The notes below the pieces were generated by a model. It made no database searches. It was not told the DNA's origin and saw only the letters and a list, made by a program, of their open reading frames with translations. This document shows positions 51,247-59,458 of a DNA stretch of 64,000 nucleotides, piece by piece (the stretch's first letter is position 1; the number at the start of each line of letters is the position of its first letter). A program made the translations under genes and the position numbers. The stretch is from Leucobacter sp. wl10 (GTDB lineage: Bacteria; Actinomycetota; Actinomycetes; Actinomycetales; Microbacteriaceae), in assembly GCF_003569785.1 (NCBI RefSeq), contig NZ_KZ983993.1:1-64000 (forward strand). The letters run 5' to 3'.

Positions 51247-51313
51247 GTATGGGATCTCCCGTAGATATGTTCCCAGCCAGGTGCGTCGGCCATATCTACG
51301 GCAGATCCCGTAT
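51247..51313. repeat. Dispersed hairpin repeat family A, copy 3
   Basis: Arms 51247-51269 and 51291-51313 pair over 23 nt with three mismatches and enclose a 21-nt loop. The right arm reads CATATCTACGGCAGATCC. It separates the small membrane protein gene from the LacI regulator. Confidence 0.85.
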
Positions 51314-51356
51314 CCACGGTGGGGGCGCATCGCAGGGCTGGTTCACGGGTCGGCGG

Positions 51357-51379
51357 TAGAATGGCTTGGAACGGTACAA
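51357..51379 (+). promoter_or_regulatory. lacI promoter with a diverged autoregulatory operator
   Basis: TAGAAT (51357-51362) is a probable -10. TTGGAACGGTACAA (51366-51379) resembles the operator TTGGACCGGTCCAA with two changes (A for C at 51371 and A for C at 51376), and lies just downstream of the -10 as at the three target promoters. Confidence 0.5.
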
Positions 51380-51413
51380 GGCGGCGAGGGCGTGTGCGAG
51401 CAAAGGGGCGGTA

Positions 51414-52508
51414 GTGCAGATGGCGGAGCGAGCGGGAACCGACGCGCCTGCACCGGCGCCCCCCGAGGCCGAAGCCGCGGTCGCCGCGCCCATGGTACCG
51501 GCGCGCCCGCCCACGATCCGCGACGTCGCGCGCGAGGCTGGAGTCTCGAAGTCGCTCGTCTCGCTCGTCTTCAACGCCGGCGAGAACGTGAGCGAGGAGC
51601 GGCGAGAGCGGGTGCTGCGGGCCGCCGAGGCCCTCGGCTACCGCCCGAATCTCGTCGCCCAGTCCCTCTCGGCGGGGCGTCGCGATCTCGTCGCGATCCT
51701 CGTCTCCAATCTGTCGAACCCGATCTTCGCCGAGATCGTGGGCGCGGCGAAGGCCCGTCTCGGCGAGGCCGGCCAGCGCACGATGATCGTCACCGCGCAG
51801 GTCGACGACGGCAGCGGCGAGTCCGTGCTCGATCGCGACAACCTCGCCGTGCTGCGCAATCTGAGGCCCGCGGGCCTCATCACGGTCGGCACGATCCCGG
51901 AGTTCCCCGAGCTTTCGGACCTCACCGCGACGATCCCCACCGTCGTCGCGAGCGCCATCGATGCGACCGATGACACGGTGGCGGCGGTGCGCACCGATGA
52001 CGGCGCCGGCATCGATCTGGTCGTCGACCATCTCGCCGATCAGGGCATCGCCCGCATCGTCTTCGTCGGCGGCGACGGCGGAACGGTGTCGGCGTCGCGG
52101 GAGCGCGCCTTCCGAGCGGCGGCGAAGCGCCGCGGCTTGAGCGGGACGACCGCGGTGGAGCGAGCCGACTTCACAGAGCGCGACGCGCGACGCGCGGTGG
52201 AGCGGCTCCTGGCCGCGGGCCGCGTTCCCGAGGCGATCGTCGCCGTGAACGACCTCACCGCACTCGGCGTCATCGCCGCGCTCGAAGAGGCCGGCGTGCG
52301 GGTGCCCGGGGACTGCCGTGTGACGGGCTACGACGACTCGACGCTCGCCTCGATCCCGCGCATCTCCCTGACGAGCGTCGACCCGCACAATCGGCGCATC
52401 GGCCGGGAGGCGGCGGAGGCGCTGCTCGCCGCGTCGGGGCCGTTCCGGCGCGGGCGCGAGGTGCTGATCCCGCCGAGCCTCGTGGTGCGGGGGTCGACGG
52501 GGGGCTGA
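51414..52508 (+). CDS. LacI-family regulator of the second sugar/cyclitol locus
   Basis: A 364-residue LacI/GalR protein with an Ala/Pro-rich N-terminal extension of about 30 residues. The HTH is TIRDVAREAGVSKSLVSLVF and the hinge region YRPNLVAQSLSAGRRD. The sugar domain includes RVTGYDDSTLASIPRISLTSV. The start is taken as GTG 51414, 5 nt after AGGGG; ATG 51420 is an alternative. Its gene is next to the locus carrying three TTTGGACCGGTCCAAA-type operators and a weaker one before itself, so it is the probable repressor of that locus. Confidence 0.88.
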   Translation: MQMAERAGTDAPAPAPPEAEAAVAAPMVPARPPTIRDVAREAGVSKSLVSLVFNAGENVSEERRERVLRAAEALGYRPNLVAQSLSAGRRDLVAILVSNLSNPIFAEIVGAAKARLGEAGQRTMIVTAQVDDGSGESVLDRDNLAVLRNLRPAGLITVGTIPEFPELSDLTATIPTVVASAIDATDDTVAAVRTDDGAGIDLVVDHLADQGIARIVFVGGDGGTVSASRERAFRAAAKRRGLSGTTAVERADFTERDARRAVERLLAAGRVPEAIVAVNDLTALGVIAALEEAGVRVPGDCRVTGYDDSTLASIPRISLTSVDPHNRRIGREAAEALLAASGPFRRGREVLIPPSLVVRGSTGG

Positions 52509-52556
52509 TCCCGCGTCGCTCGGGCACGCCCCGGCGTCCTTCGCCCCGATACCTCC

Positions 52557-52585
52557 CGGCTCCGGCTCCTGCGCTCCCGGAGCCG
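52557..52585. terminator. Hairpin terminator after lacI
   Basis: CGGCTCCGG (52557-52565) pairs perfectly with CCGGAGCCG (52577-52585) around an 11-nt loop, between the LacI gene and a convergent dehydrogenase remnant. Confidence 0.55.
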
Positions 52586-52599
52586 CAGCCCGCGGTGCC

Positions 52600-53058
52600 C
52601 TATGCGAGCGACCCGTCGGCCGCGAGCGCGACGGGTCGCCGCTCCTGTACCGAGGCGACGGAGGCGAGCGCGATGACGAGCGCGGCGCGGGCGTCCTCGC
52701 CGCGGGCTCCCGCGACCTCGCCGCCCCGCGCCGCGGCCGCGAACGAGACGAGCTCGTCGGTGTATGCCTGGTGGAAAAGGTCGATGTTGAGGCGCGTGGT
52801 GGCGCTCGCCTCGCCCGCCGCGGTGTAGTGGCGCGCGCTGTGCTCGCGTGCGTCGCCCGCGGTGACCATACCGGCCGAACCGAAGATCTCGCCGCGCACG
52901 TCGTAGCCGTAGGCAGCCGAGAAGCTGGCCTCGGCCGTGGCGATCGCGCCGTTGTCGTAGCGGACCGTGACGACCGCGGTGTCGAGCAGGCCCGCCTCCT
53001 TGAACTCGGGGTATGCGAGCGCGTCGGCGACCGCGAACACCTCGACCGGGCGGGCGCC
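52600..53058 (-). pseudogene. Gfo/Idh/MocA dehydrogenase, C-terminal half only
   Basis: About 152 codons match the substrate domain of an IolG-like dehydrogenase: GARPVEVFAVADAL, the mid-strand TVRYDNGAIATAEASFSAAYGYD, and a C terminus DLFHQAYTDELVSFAAAARGG. The NAD-binding half with GxGxxG and EKP is missing. Similarity stops at 53058, exactly where repeat B copy 2 begins, so the repeat marks the breakpoint. The frame stays open through the repeat, but no dehydrogenase sequence follows. The remnant is on the opposite strand to the operon and cannot be functional. Confidence 0.8.
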
Positions 53059-53138
53059 GAGACGCCAGAGGTTACCCGAAAGGCCAAGAGAATCGCGCAA
53101 ATGTCTTGGCGTATCGGTGAGGTCGTGCGGTTTCGGCG
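53057..53138. repeat. Dispersed hairpin repeat family B, copy 2
   Basis: The 82 bp align without gaps to 45631-45712, with CCGAGACGCCA at the left and TGGCGTATCGG in the right half. It starts at the truncation point of the Gfo/Idh remnant. Its inverted halves are less perfect than in copy 1. Confidence 0.72.
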
Positions 53139-53204
53139 AGGGGGTTCGGCGCGTCGCGATCCCCGCGCCCGCGAAACGCCCGCGAAACGCCCGCGGGGCG
53201 GGAG

Positions 53205-53250
53205 TTGACGCGCCCGGGCCCTTGTGCTTACAATTTGGACCGGTCCAAAT
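53205..53250 (+). promoter_or_regulatory. Promoter and LacI operator of the ALDH-IolD-like operon
   Basis: TTGACG (53205-53210) and TACAAT (53229-53234) are spaced 18 nt. ATTTGGACCGGTCCAAAT (53233-53250) is a perfect 18-bp palindrome that overlaps the end of the -10 and the start site. It is the strongest of the three LacI sites. Confidence 0.85.
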
Positions 53251-53269
53251 CAAGGATGAAAGGACGGCG

Positions 53270-54733
53270 ATGTACGCGCAGGGCACGCAGGTCACACGAG
53301 AGTACAGCAGCTGCGGGCTGCTGATCGGCGGCGAGTGGCGCGAGGCCGCGGACGGCGCCCGCGCGGAGGTGCGCTCGCCCTACGACGGCGATGCCGTCGG
53401 CGAGGTCGCGGTCGCAACGGTCGCGGACGTCGATGCCGCCATCGCGGCAGCCGAGCGCGGCGCCCCGGTCTGGCGCCGCACACCCGCGCACGAGCGCGCC
53501 GCGATCCTGAACCGCGCCGCCGACCTCGCCGACGCCCGCGCCGATCGGATCGCCGCCACGATCTCGGCCGAGAACGGCAAGCCGCTCGGCGAGGCGCTCG
53601 GCGAGGCGCGCCGCTCCGGGGCGATCATCCGCCTCTCGGCGCACGAGGGCAGCCAGCTCTACGGCGACAGCCTGCCGCTCGACGCGAATCCGGGTACGGG
53701 GCAGGACAAGGTGGGCTTCACGCTGCGCCAGCCTGTGGGGATCGTCGTCGCCATCACCCCCTTCAACTACCCCGCGTTGCTGGTGCTGCACAAGGTTGGC
53801 CCGGCCCTGGCCTCCGGCAACGCGGTCATTCTCAAGCCCGCGGCGGCCACGCCGCTCACCGCTCTCGCTCTCGCTCAGCTCTTCGTCGAGGCCGGGGTGC
53901 CCGAGGGCGTCGTCTCGGTGGTGACCGGCTCGGGCGGCGTGCTCGGCGACGCGCTGGTGTCGGATTCGCGCGTGCGCAAGATCTCCTTCACCGGGTCAAC
54001 CGCGGTGGGCGAGCGGATCGCCGCCGTCGCCGGGGTCAAGAAGCTCTCGCTCGAGCTCGGCGCCTCCTCCCCGACGCTGATCCTGCCGGGCGCCGACATC
54101 GAGAGGGCGTCTTCGGCGGTCGCCGCGGGCGGATACGTCAACGCCGGCCAGGTGTGCATCTCGGTGCAGCGCGTCGTCGTGCACCGCGACGTCGAGGCCG
54201 ACTTCCTCGACGCCCTGCTGCCGAAGGTGCGGGCGATCCGCGCGGGCGACCCCTTCGCCGAGGGCGTCACCCTCGGGCCGCTCATCACCGAGCGCGAGGC
54301 GCAGCGCGTCGAGCGCAGCATCGCCCGGGCCGTAGCCGACGGCTCCACGCTGCTCACGGGCGGCGAGCGGGACGGCGGCTTCGTGTCGCCCGCGGTCGTC
54401 ACGGGTGTCGCCACCCGCCAGGCGCTCGCGCAGGAGGAGCTCTTCGGCCCGGCTGTCGCCGTCACCACGGTCGACGGTTTCGACGCAGCGGTCGAGGCGG
54501 CCAACGGCACCCCCTACGGGCTCGCGGCGGGCGTGTTCGGCGGCACCCTCTCGGAGGGTGTGCGCGCGGTGCGGGAGATCGACGCGGGCAGCGTGCACCT
54601 CGGCTGGACGCCGCTGTGGCGCGCCGACCTCATGCCCTACGGCGGCCTCAAGGCCAGCGGCTACGGCAAGGAGGGCGTGCGGTCGGCCATCGAGGAGATG
54701 ACGGAGGTGAAGACCGTCATCATGCACGGGTGA
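53270..54733 (+). CDS. NAD(P)-dependent aldehyde dehydrogenase of the second locus
   Basis: A 487-residue ALDH. The cofactor entry is TPFNYPALLVLHKVGPAL, the general-base Glu is in SLELGASSPTLIL, and the nucleophile Cys is in NAGQVCISVQRVVV. The C-terminal motif is YGGLKASGYGKEGVRSAIEEM. It lacks the acylating features of IolA. It is the first gene behind the LacI-controlled promoter and could oxidise an aldehyde released by the aldolase of the same locus. AAAGGA lies 5-6 nt before ATG 53270. Confidence 0.87.
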   Translation: MYAQGTQVTREYSSCGLLIGGEWREAADGARAEVRSPYDGDAVGEVAVATVADVDAAIAAAERGAPVWRRTPAHERAAILNRAADLADARADRIAATISAENGKPLGEALGEARRSGAIIRLSAHEGSQLYGDSLPLDANPGTGQDKVGFTLRQPVGIVVAITPFNYPALLVLHKVGPALASGNAVILKPAAATPLTALALAQLFVEAGVPEGVVSVVTGSGGVLGDALVSDSRVRKISFTGSTAVGERIAAVAGVKKLSLELGASSPTLILPGADIERASSAVAAGGYVNAGQVCISVQRVVVHRDVEADFLDALLPKVRAIRAGDPFAEGVTLGPLITEREAQRVERSIARAVADGSTLLTGGERDGGFVSPAVVTGVATRQALAQEELFGPAVAVTTVDGFDAAVEAANGTPYGLAAGVFGGTLSEGVRAVREIDAGSVHLGWTPLWRADLMPYGGLKASGYGKEGVRSAIEEMTEVKTVIMHG

Positions 54734-54756
54734 TTCGGGATCGGGATCGGGATCGA

Positions 54757-54875
54757 GACCGCCCGGGTTTCTCCCGCGAAGCTCATCCATCCGCGATCGT
54801 GTCCGGCGCTGCGCGCCGAACCACGATCGCTCCCGCCAGACCCGGCCAAGCTTCGCGGGAGAAACCCGGACGGTC
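54757..54875. repeat. Large inverted repeat between ALDH and IolD-like genes
   Basis: Arms 54757-54783 and 54849-54875 (27 nt each) pair with one mismatch and contain CCGGGTTTCTCCCGCGAAGC. Inside, CGATCGTG and CACGATCG form a second stem. It lies in a 313-bp gap that otherwise holds no gene. It may be a terminator/attenuator or a miniature mobile element. Confidence 0.75.
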
Positions 54876-55046
54876 GCTCGGCCGGCCGCCGGGGTCACCC
54901 GCACAGTTCAACAGTCTGCATTGGGCGCTGGCCGGGAGTTCCGGTTCCCAGACGTCTCGGGCACCGCTCGCGCGGCCGACCAGGCCTCGTCGAGCAGCAA
55001 GTACTCAGAACAAGCAGTAGTCACAGGAAGCAAGGGAGCATCTGAC

Positions 55047-57038
55047 ATGGTCCAAGGACACTCCGGGCGGACCGTCCGCCTCACGGTCGCACAGGCGATC
55101 GTGAGATACGTCGCCGCCCAGTACTCGGTCGCCGACGGCGAGCGCCGCCGCTTCGTGCCGGCGGCACTCGGCATCTTCGGCCACGGCAACGTCGCGGGCC
55201 TCGGGCAGGCGTTCGCCGAGCACGCGGATCGCCTGCCGTTCGTGCAGGGACGCAACGAGCAGGCGCTCGGGCACATGGCCACCGGTTTCGCGAAGGCCTC
55301 CAAGCGGCAGCGGGCCCTCGCCGTGACCGCGTCCATCGGCCCGGGGTCGACGAACCTCGTCACGGCCGCGGCGCTCGCCACCGTGAACCGCGTTCCGCTG
55401 CTGCTGTTCCCCGGCGACACGTATGCCACCCGCCGACAGGGCCCCGTGCTGCAGCAGCTCGACCTGCCGGGCGCCCCCGACGTCACCGTGAACGACGCGT
55501 TCCGCCCGGTCGCCCGCTTCTTCGACCGCATCACCCGCCCCGAGCAGCTGCTCACCGCGCTCCCGCAGGCGTTCCGAGTGCTCGGGAACCCCGAGGAGAC
55601 CGGCGCGGTCGTGGTCGCGCTGCCGCAGGACGTGCAGTCGCACGCCTTCGACTTCCCCGTCGAGTTCTTCGAGGAGCGCGACTGGGCGATCCGCCGCCGC
55701 GTGCCCGACGCGGCCGAGATCGCGCGGATCGCGGAGCTCATCAAGAACGCCGAGCGCCCGCTCGTCATCGCGGGCGGTGGCGTCATCTACTCCGATGCGC
55801 AGCCCGAACTCACCCGGCTCGGCAAGCGGACGCTGCTGCCCGTCAGCGAGACCTTCGCGGGCAAGGGCGCCATCACCGAGGACGGGCCGTGGAGCGTGTT
55901 CGGCATCGGTCTCGAGGGGGCGCCCACGACCAATCGCCTCGCCGGGCGCGCCGATCTCGTCGTGCACATCGGCACGCGCCTCACCGACTTCGCCACCGCG
56001 TCGCAGTCGCTGTTCGCCGACCCCGGCGTGCGCTTCGCCTCGATCAACGTGGTCGAGCACGACGCCGTGAAGCAGGGGGCGACGGCCGCGATCGCCGACG
56101 CCAAGCTCGCGCTCGAGGCGCTCGCCGCCGAGCTCGGCGACTACCGGGTGCCCGCGGCGTGGGCCGCCGAGGTCGAGGCCGCCCGCGCAGAGTGGATTCC
56201 GACGCGCGACGCCGCGCTCGATCCCGGCACCCGCTTCCCGACGGAGCGGCACCCCGAGCTGCCCGACGGCACCAACACCAACACCGACGCCGTGCTCACC
56301 CAGGGCCAGCTCATCGGGCTCATGCAGCAGCACGCGCGGCCGGGCGACACGATCGTCGCAGCGGCGGGAGGCCCTCCCGGCGACCTGCAGAAGGTGTGGG
56401 ACGCGACCGGCGGGCGCCACGCGCACCTCGAGTTCGGCTTCTCGTGCATGGGGTACGAGCTGCCCGCCGCCATGGGCGTGCGCGTCGCCGATCCCGATCC
56501 CGCGCATCGCGTGACCGCGTTCATCGGCGACGGAACCTTCGTGATGATGCCCACGGAGATCGTCACCGCTGCGCAGGAGGGGATCCCCTTCACCGTGGTC
56601 ATCTCCGAGAACCACGGCTATCAGGTGATCCGCCGCCTGCAGATGTGGCGCACGGGCGAGCACTTCGGCAACGAGTTCCGCTACCGCGAGGGCGAGGGCG
56701 CGCTGACCGGGGCGGTCGAGCGGGCGGAGTCGGCTCGGGCGCGCGCGGATCGCCTCGAGGGCGATTACCTGAAGATCGACCTCGCGCAGATCGCGGCGGG
56801 GCTCGGCGCGGAGGTGCGCAGGCCCGTCACCGCCGACGAGGTGCGCGCGGCGCTCGACGATACCCGGGATGCACGCGGCCCGGTGGTGATCGTGGTGCCC
56901 ACGATCCCGCACGCCGACCTGCCGTCCTCCGAGGTGTGGTGGGACGTGTCGCCCGCCGAGGTGTGGGAGCACGTCGACACCTCCGAGAAGCTCGCCGAGT
57001 ACGGCGAGGGTCTCGCGCTGCAGCGGTGGCACGGGTGA
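55047..57038 (+). CDS. IolD-like thiamine-diphosphate hydrolase (second paralogue)
   Basis: A 663-residue ThDP enzyme with the IolD layout: GIFGHGNVAGLGQAF, catalytic Glu in QGRNEQALGHMATGFAKA, and ThDP/Mg motif IGDGTFVMMPTEIV followed by SENHGYQVI. It differs from iolD at 33780 in many positions and has an insertion around residues 590-610 (EGEGALTGAVERAESARARA). It likely opens the ring of a different cyclitol dione. ATG 55047 has AGGGAG 8 nt upstream. The aldolase gene overlaps its stop by GTGA. Confidence 0.85.
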   Translation: MVQGHSGRTVRLTVAQAIVRYVAAQYSVADGERRRFVPAALGIFGHGNVAGLGQAFAEHADRLPFVQGRNEQALGHMATGFAKASKRQRALAVTASIGPGSTNLVTAAALATVNRVPLLLFPGDTYATRRQGPVLQQLDLPGAPDVTVNDAFRPVARFFDRITRPEQLLTALPQAFRVLGNPEETGAVVVALPQDVQSHAFDFPVEFFEERDWAIRRRVPDAAEIARIAELIKNAERPLVIAGGGVIYSDAQPELTRLGKRTLLPVSETFAGKGAITEDGPWSVFGIGLEGAPTTNRLAGRADLVVHIGTRLTDFATASQSLFADPGVRFASINVVEHDAVKQGATAAIADAKLALEALAAELGDYRVPAAWAAEVEAARAEWIPTRDAALDPGTRFPTERHPELPDGTNTNTDAVLTQGQLIGLMQQHARPGDTIVAAAGGPPGDLQKVWDATGGRHAHLEFGFSCMGYELPAAMGVRVADPDPAHRVTAFIGDGTFVMMPTEIVTAAQEGIPFTVVISENHGYQVIRRLQMWRTGEHFGNEFRYREGEGALTGAVERAESARARADRLEGDYLKIDLAQIAAGLGAEVRRPVTADEVRAALDDTRDARGPVVIVVPTIPHADLPSSEVWWDVSPAEVWEHVDTSEKLAEYGEGLALQRWHG

Positions 57039-57835
57039 GCGCCGGGGATCGCGCGGCCGGTCCGCTCGGCGCCGGTCGTGCGCTGCGCGAGCGCTTCCTC
57101 GCGGGCGAGCCGACCGTCGGCACCTTTCTCGGGCTGGGTTCGGTGACCGCCGCCGAGGTGTGCGCGGCCGCCGGCCTCGACTGGGTGCTCGTCGACCTCG
57201 AGCACGGCGGCGGCGACGAGGATCAGGTGGGCGCGATCGCCGCCGCCGCGGGCGCGTACGGCACCGCGACGCTCGTGCGGGTGGAGCAGCCGGAGCGCAT
57301 CCGCATCGGGCGAGCGCTCGATGCCGGCGCCGCAGGCGTGATGCTCCCGCGCATCTCGAGCGCGGTCGAGGCCGCCGAGGCGCGGCGGCACCAGTTGTAC
57401 CCGCCGGAGGGTGACCGCGGCGTGGCCAGTTACAACCGCGCCGCGCGCTGGACGCTCGACACCGCGGCCCTCGAGGGGGCGAATGAGCAGGTGATCGGCA
57501 TCGTGCAGATCGAGACCCGTGGCGCGGTCGAGGATCTCGAGGCGATCGCCGCGACTCCGGGTGCCGACGTGCTCTTCGTCGGCCCGCAGGATCTCAGCTA
57601 CGCTCTCGACCTGCCCCGGAGGTTCGACGACCCCGGCTTCCAGGCCGTGCTCGATCGCGTCGTCGACGCCTGCCGCAGGCACGGGAAGGTCGCCGGGATT
57701 CTGGCGAACGACCGTGAGGCCGTCGAGCGCTACCGCGATCGCGGCTTCGGCTTCCTCGCCATCGGTTCGGACGCGACGCTGCTCGCCTCCCACGTTCGCG
57801 CCTCGATCCCCGACGGCCTGGGGACCGGGCGATGA
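57035..57835 (+). CDS. HpcH/HpaI-family aldolase
   Basis: A 266-residue class II aldolase of the HpcH/HpaI type. VGTFLGLGS and DWVLVDLEHGG carry the catalytic His-Asp region, RVEQPERIRIGRALDAGAAGVMLPRI the substrate loop, and VQIETRGAVED the metal-binding Glu. These enzymes split 2-keto-3-deoxy acids into pyruvate and an aldehyde. GTG 57035 overlaps the IolD-like stop by 4 bp, and its own stop overlaps the next ATG, so the three genes are coupled. It would supply an aldehyde to the upstream dehydrogenase (inference). Confidence 0.87.
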   Translation: MSAGDRAAGPLGAGRALRERFLAGEPTVGTFLGLGSVTAAEVCAAAGLDWVLVDLEHGGGDEDQVGAIAAAAGAYGTATLVRVEQPERIRIGRALDAGAAGVMLPRISSAVEAAEARRHQLYPPEGDRGVASYNRAARWTLDTAALEGANEQVIGIVQIETRGAVEDLEAIAATPGADVLFVGPQDLSYALDLPRRFDDPGFQAVLDRVVDACRRHGKVAGILANDREAVERYRDRGFGFLAIGSDATLLASHVRASIPDGLGTGR

Positions 57836-58746
57836 GCGATGTCCCCGTCGTGGTCGGTCTCGGTCCGGTCGATCCGGCGCTCGTCGTACCCTACCTGCCC
57901 GATGATGCCCTCTTCGTGGCCGATCCCTCAGCCGCCGACCTCGCGGTGGCCGAGGGTGCGATCGTGCGTGCCGCGTTCGACGTGGATCGGGGGTTGCTGG
58001 CGCGCATGCCGCGGCTGCGGGTGGCCGCGCGCACGGGCGTCGGCGTCGACCGCGTCGACGTCGCGGCGGCGGCCGAGCGCGGCGTCGCGGTCGCGGTGAC
58101 GCCGGGCAGCAACAGTCGGGCGGTCGCGGAGGGCGCCTTCGCGATGGTCTGCTCGCTGGTGAAGCGGGTTGGGGAGTCCCACGCGTTCGTCGCGTCGGGG
58201 CGGTGGGGCGGCGAACCCGTCCCGGTGCCCGGCGACCTCTTCGGGAAGACGCTCGCGGTGCTCGGCTTCGGGCGCATCGGGCGTGTCATCGCGGGCTTCG
58301 GGGAGGCCTTCGGCATGCGGGTGATCGTGCACGATCCCTTCGTGCGGGCCGAGGCCTACGAGAACGTGAGCCTCGAGGAGGCGGTGCGGAGGGCCGACGC
58401 CGTGACGCTGCACCTTCCGGGCGGTGGCGGCGAGTTGCTGCCGATCGAGCTGCTGCGCACCGCGCGGTCGGGGCTGGTGCTGGTGAACTGCGCCCGCGCC
58501 GACCTTGTGCGCACGGAGACGCTGCGCGCCGCACTCGACGAGGGCGCCCTGGGCGGCATCGGACTGGACGTGTTCGAGACCGAGCCGGTTCGGGATCACC
58601 CCCTCGCCGGGCACCCCCGCGCGCTGCTGAGCCCGCACACGACGGGGCTCTCGGAGGGCGCGACGGCGACCACGTTCCGCATGGCTGCCGAGGCCGTGTC
58701 GGAAGTGCTGGCCGGCCGTTCGCCGGCCCACGTCGCCACGGTGTAG
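57832..58746 (+). CDS. D-isomer-specific 2-hydroxyacid dehydrogenase
   Basis: A 304-residue NAD-dependent dehydrogenase. The nucleotide motif is VLGFGRIGRVIAGFGEAFGM, the catalytic Arg is in VNCARADLVRTE, the Glu in DVFETEPVRDHPL, and the His in LSPHTTGLSEG. Members interconvert 2-keto and 2-hydroxy acids, such as hydroxypyruvate or 2-keto sugar acids. It overlaps the aldolase gene by 4 bp and would reduce or oxidise one of the acids in this pathway. A decayed isomerase gene converges on its end. Confidence 0.87.
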   Translation: MSDVPVVVGLGPVDPALVVPYLPDDALFVADPSAADLAVAEGAIVRAAFDVDRGLLARMPRLRVAARTGVGVDRVDVAAAAERGVAVAVTPGSNSRAVAEGAFAMVCSLVKRVGESHAFVASGRWGGEPVPVPGDLFGKTLAVLGFGRIGRVIAGFGEAFGMRVIVHDPFVRAEAYENVSLEEAVRRADAVTLHLPGGGGELLPIELLRTARSGLVLVNCARADLVRTETLRAALDEGALGGIGLDVFETEPVRDHPLAGHPRALLSPHTTGLSEGATATTFRMAAEAVSEVLAGRSPAHVATV

Positions 58747-58761
58747 CCGGGCGCGGGGTTC

Positions 58762-59123
58762 GTGAACTCGCGGAGTTCGGCCTCGGCGAAGCAGGCGAGC
58801 GGCGCCTCGCGCGCCTCGCGAAGCGCCTGCGGGCGCGGCAGGGAACGGTGCCGGCTCGAGAGCATCTCGACGCCCCGCATGCCGTCGAACCGCGTCGCCC
58901 GAACGGCGTTGATGAGGGCGAGCGTGTCGAAGCGCTCGGCGAGGCGGTCGGGATCGGCCGGAGCGGAGGTGTCGGGAGCCGCCTTCACCGTCTTCGTCCC
59001 GAGCGCCTCGGCGGCCGCGATGCGCTCCTCGACGGAGAGCGGGCTTCGGAGAGTCGGACCGTCGGGAGTCGCTCTCCCCGCCGTCGTCCAGCAGGTGGCG
59101 AGGAGTTGAGGGGTGGTCGTCAT
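58762..59123 (-). pseudogene. Sugar phosphate isomerase/epimerase with internal deletions
   Basis: The frame starts normally (MTTTPQLLATCWTTAGRA, then RSPLSVEERIAAA), but jumps at once to a segment usually found some 60 residues later (EALGTKTVKAAPDTSAP), and from LINAVRAT directly to the C-terminal block GVEMLSSRHRSLPRPQALREA. Two in-frame deletions have thus removed the metal-site strands of the TIM barrel. About 120 codons remain of a normal 260-280. It runs divergently from the ABC operon behind the LacI operator at 59195, so the intact gene was probably part of this regulon. Confidence 0.75.
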
Positions 59124-59165
59124 ATCGCTCCGCTGCGCGGCACCGTCGGGCATCTCGCGCCCGCC

Positions 59166-59210
59166 TTGACAGGGAAGTTGCATCCGTGTAAAAATTTGGA
59201 CCGGTCCAAT
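59166..59210. promoter_or_regulatory. Promoter and LacI operator before the ABC transporter operon
   Basis: TTGACA (59166-59171) and TAAAAA (59189-59194) are spaced 17 nt. TTTGGACCGGTCCAAT (59195-59210) contains the perfect core TTGGACCGGTCCAA directly after the -10. The site also lies upstream of the divergent isomerase pseudogene. Confidence 0.78.
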
Positions 59211-59418
59211 CTTGCGGCATGCGGTGTCCGTGAGCGAGGGCCGATCGATATCGATCCCGGGTGGGCGAGCTGATCCGCCGGACAGCGCGCGACGCGGGGC
59301 GATGCCGATGCGCTCGGCGGGATCGAAAAAAGAGCCCGGCGACGTCGTTATCGAACTTTTACCGCGACGGTTCACTTCGATGGGAAAGTTACGGTACTGT
59401 AAAAATAGAGCGCAAGCT

Positions 59419-59430
59419 TTGTAACGACAT
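59419..59430 (+). promoter_or_regulatory. Candidate IolR-type site in the ABC operon leader
   Basis: TTGTAACGACAT has one base different from TTGTNNNNACAA and shares TGTAACGACATT with the iolT upstream region. It lies 28 bp before the binding-protein ATG, in an AT-rich leader with TACTGT and TAAAAA hexamers. Confidence 0.45.
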
Positions 59431-59458
59431 TAGTTCAATTACACGATGGAGTGAAGCA

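Noticed and set aside
52600..53295. Complete 231-residue protein including the repeat B region
   Set aside because: The first 75 or so residues are translated from repeat and promoter DNA; only the C-terminal part has family similarity.
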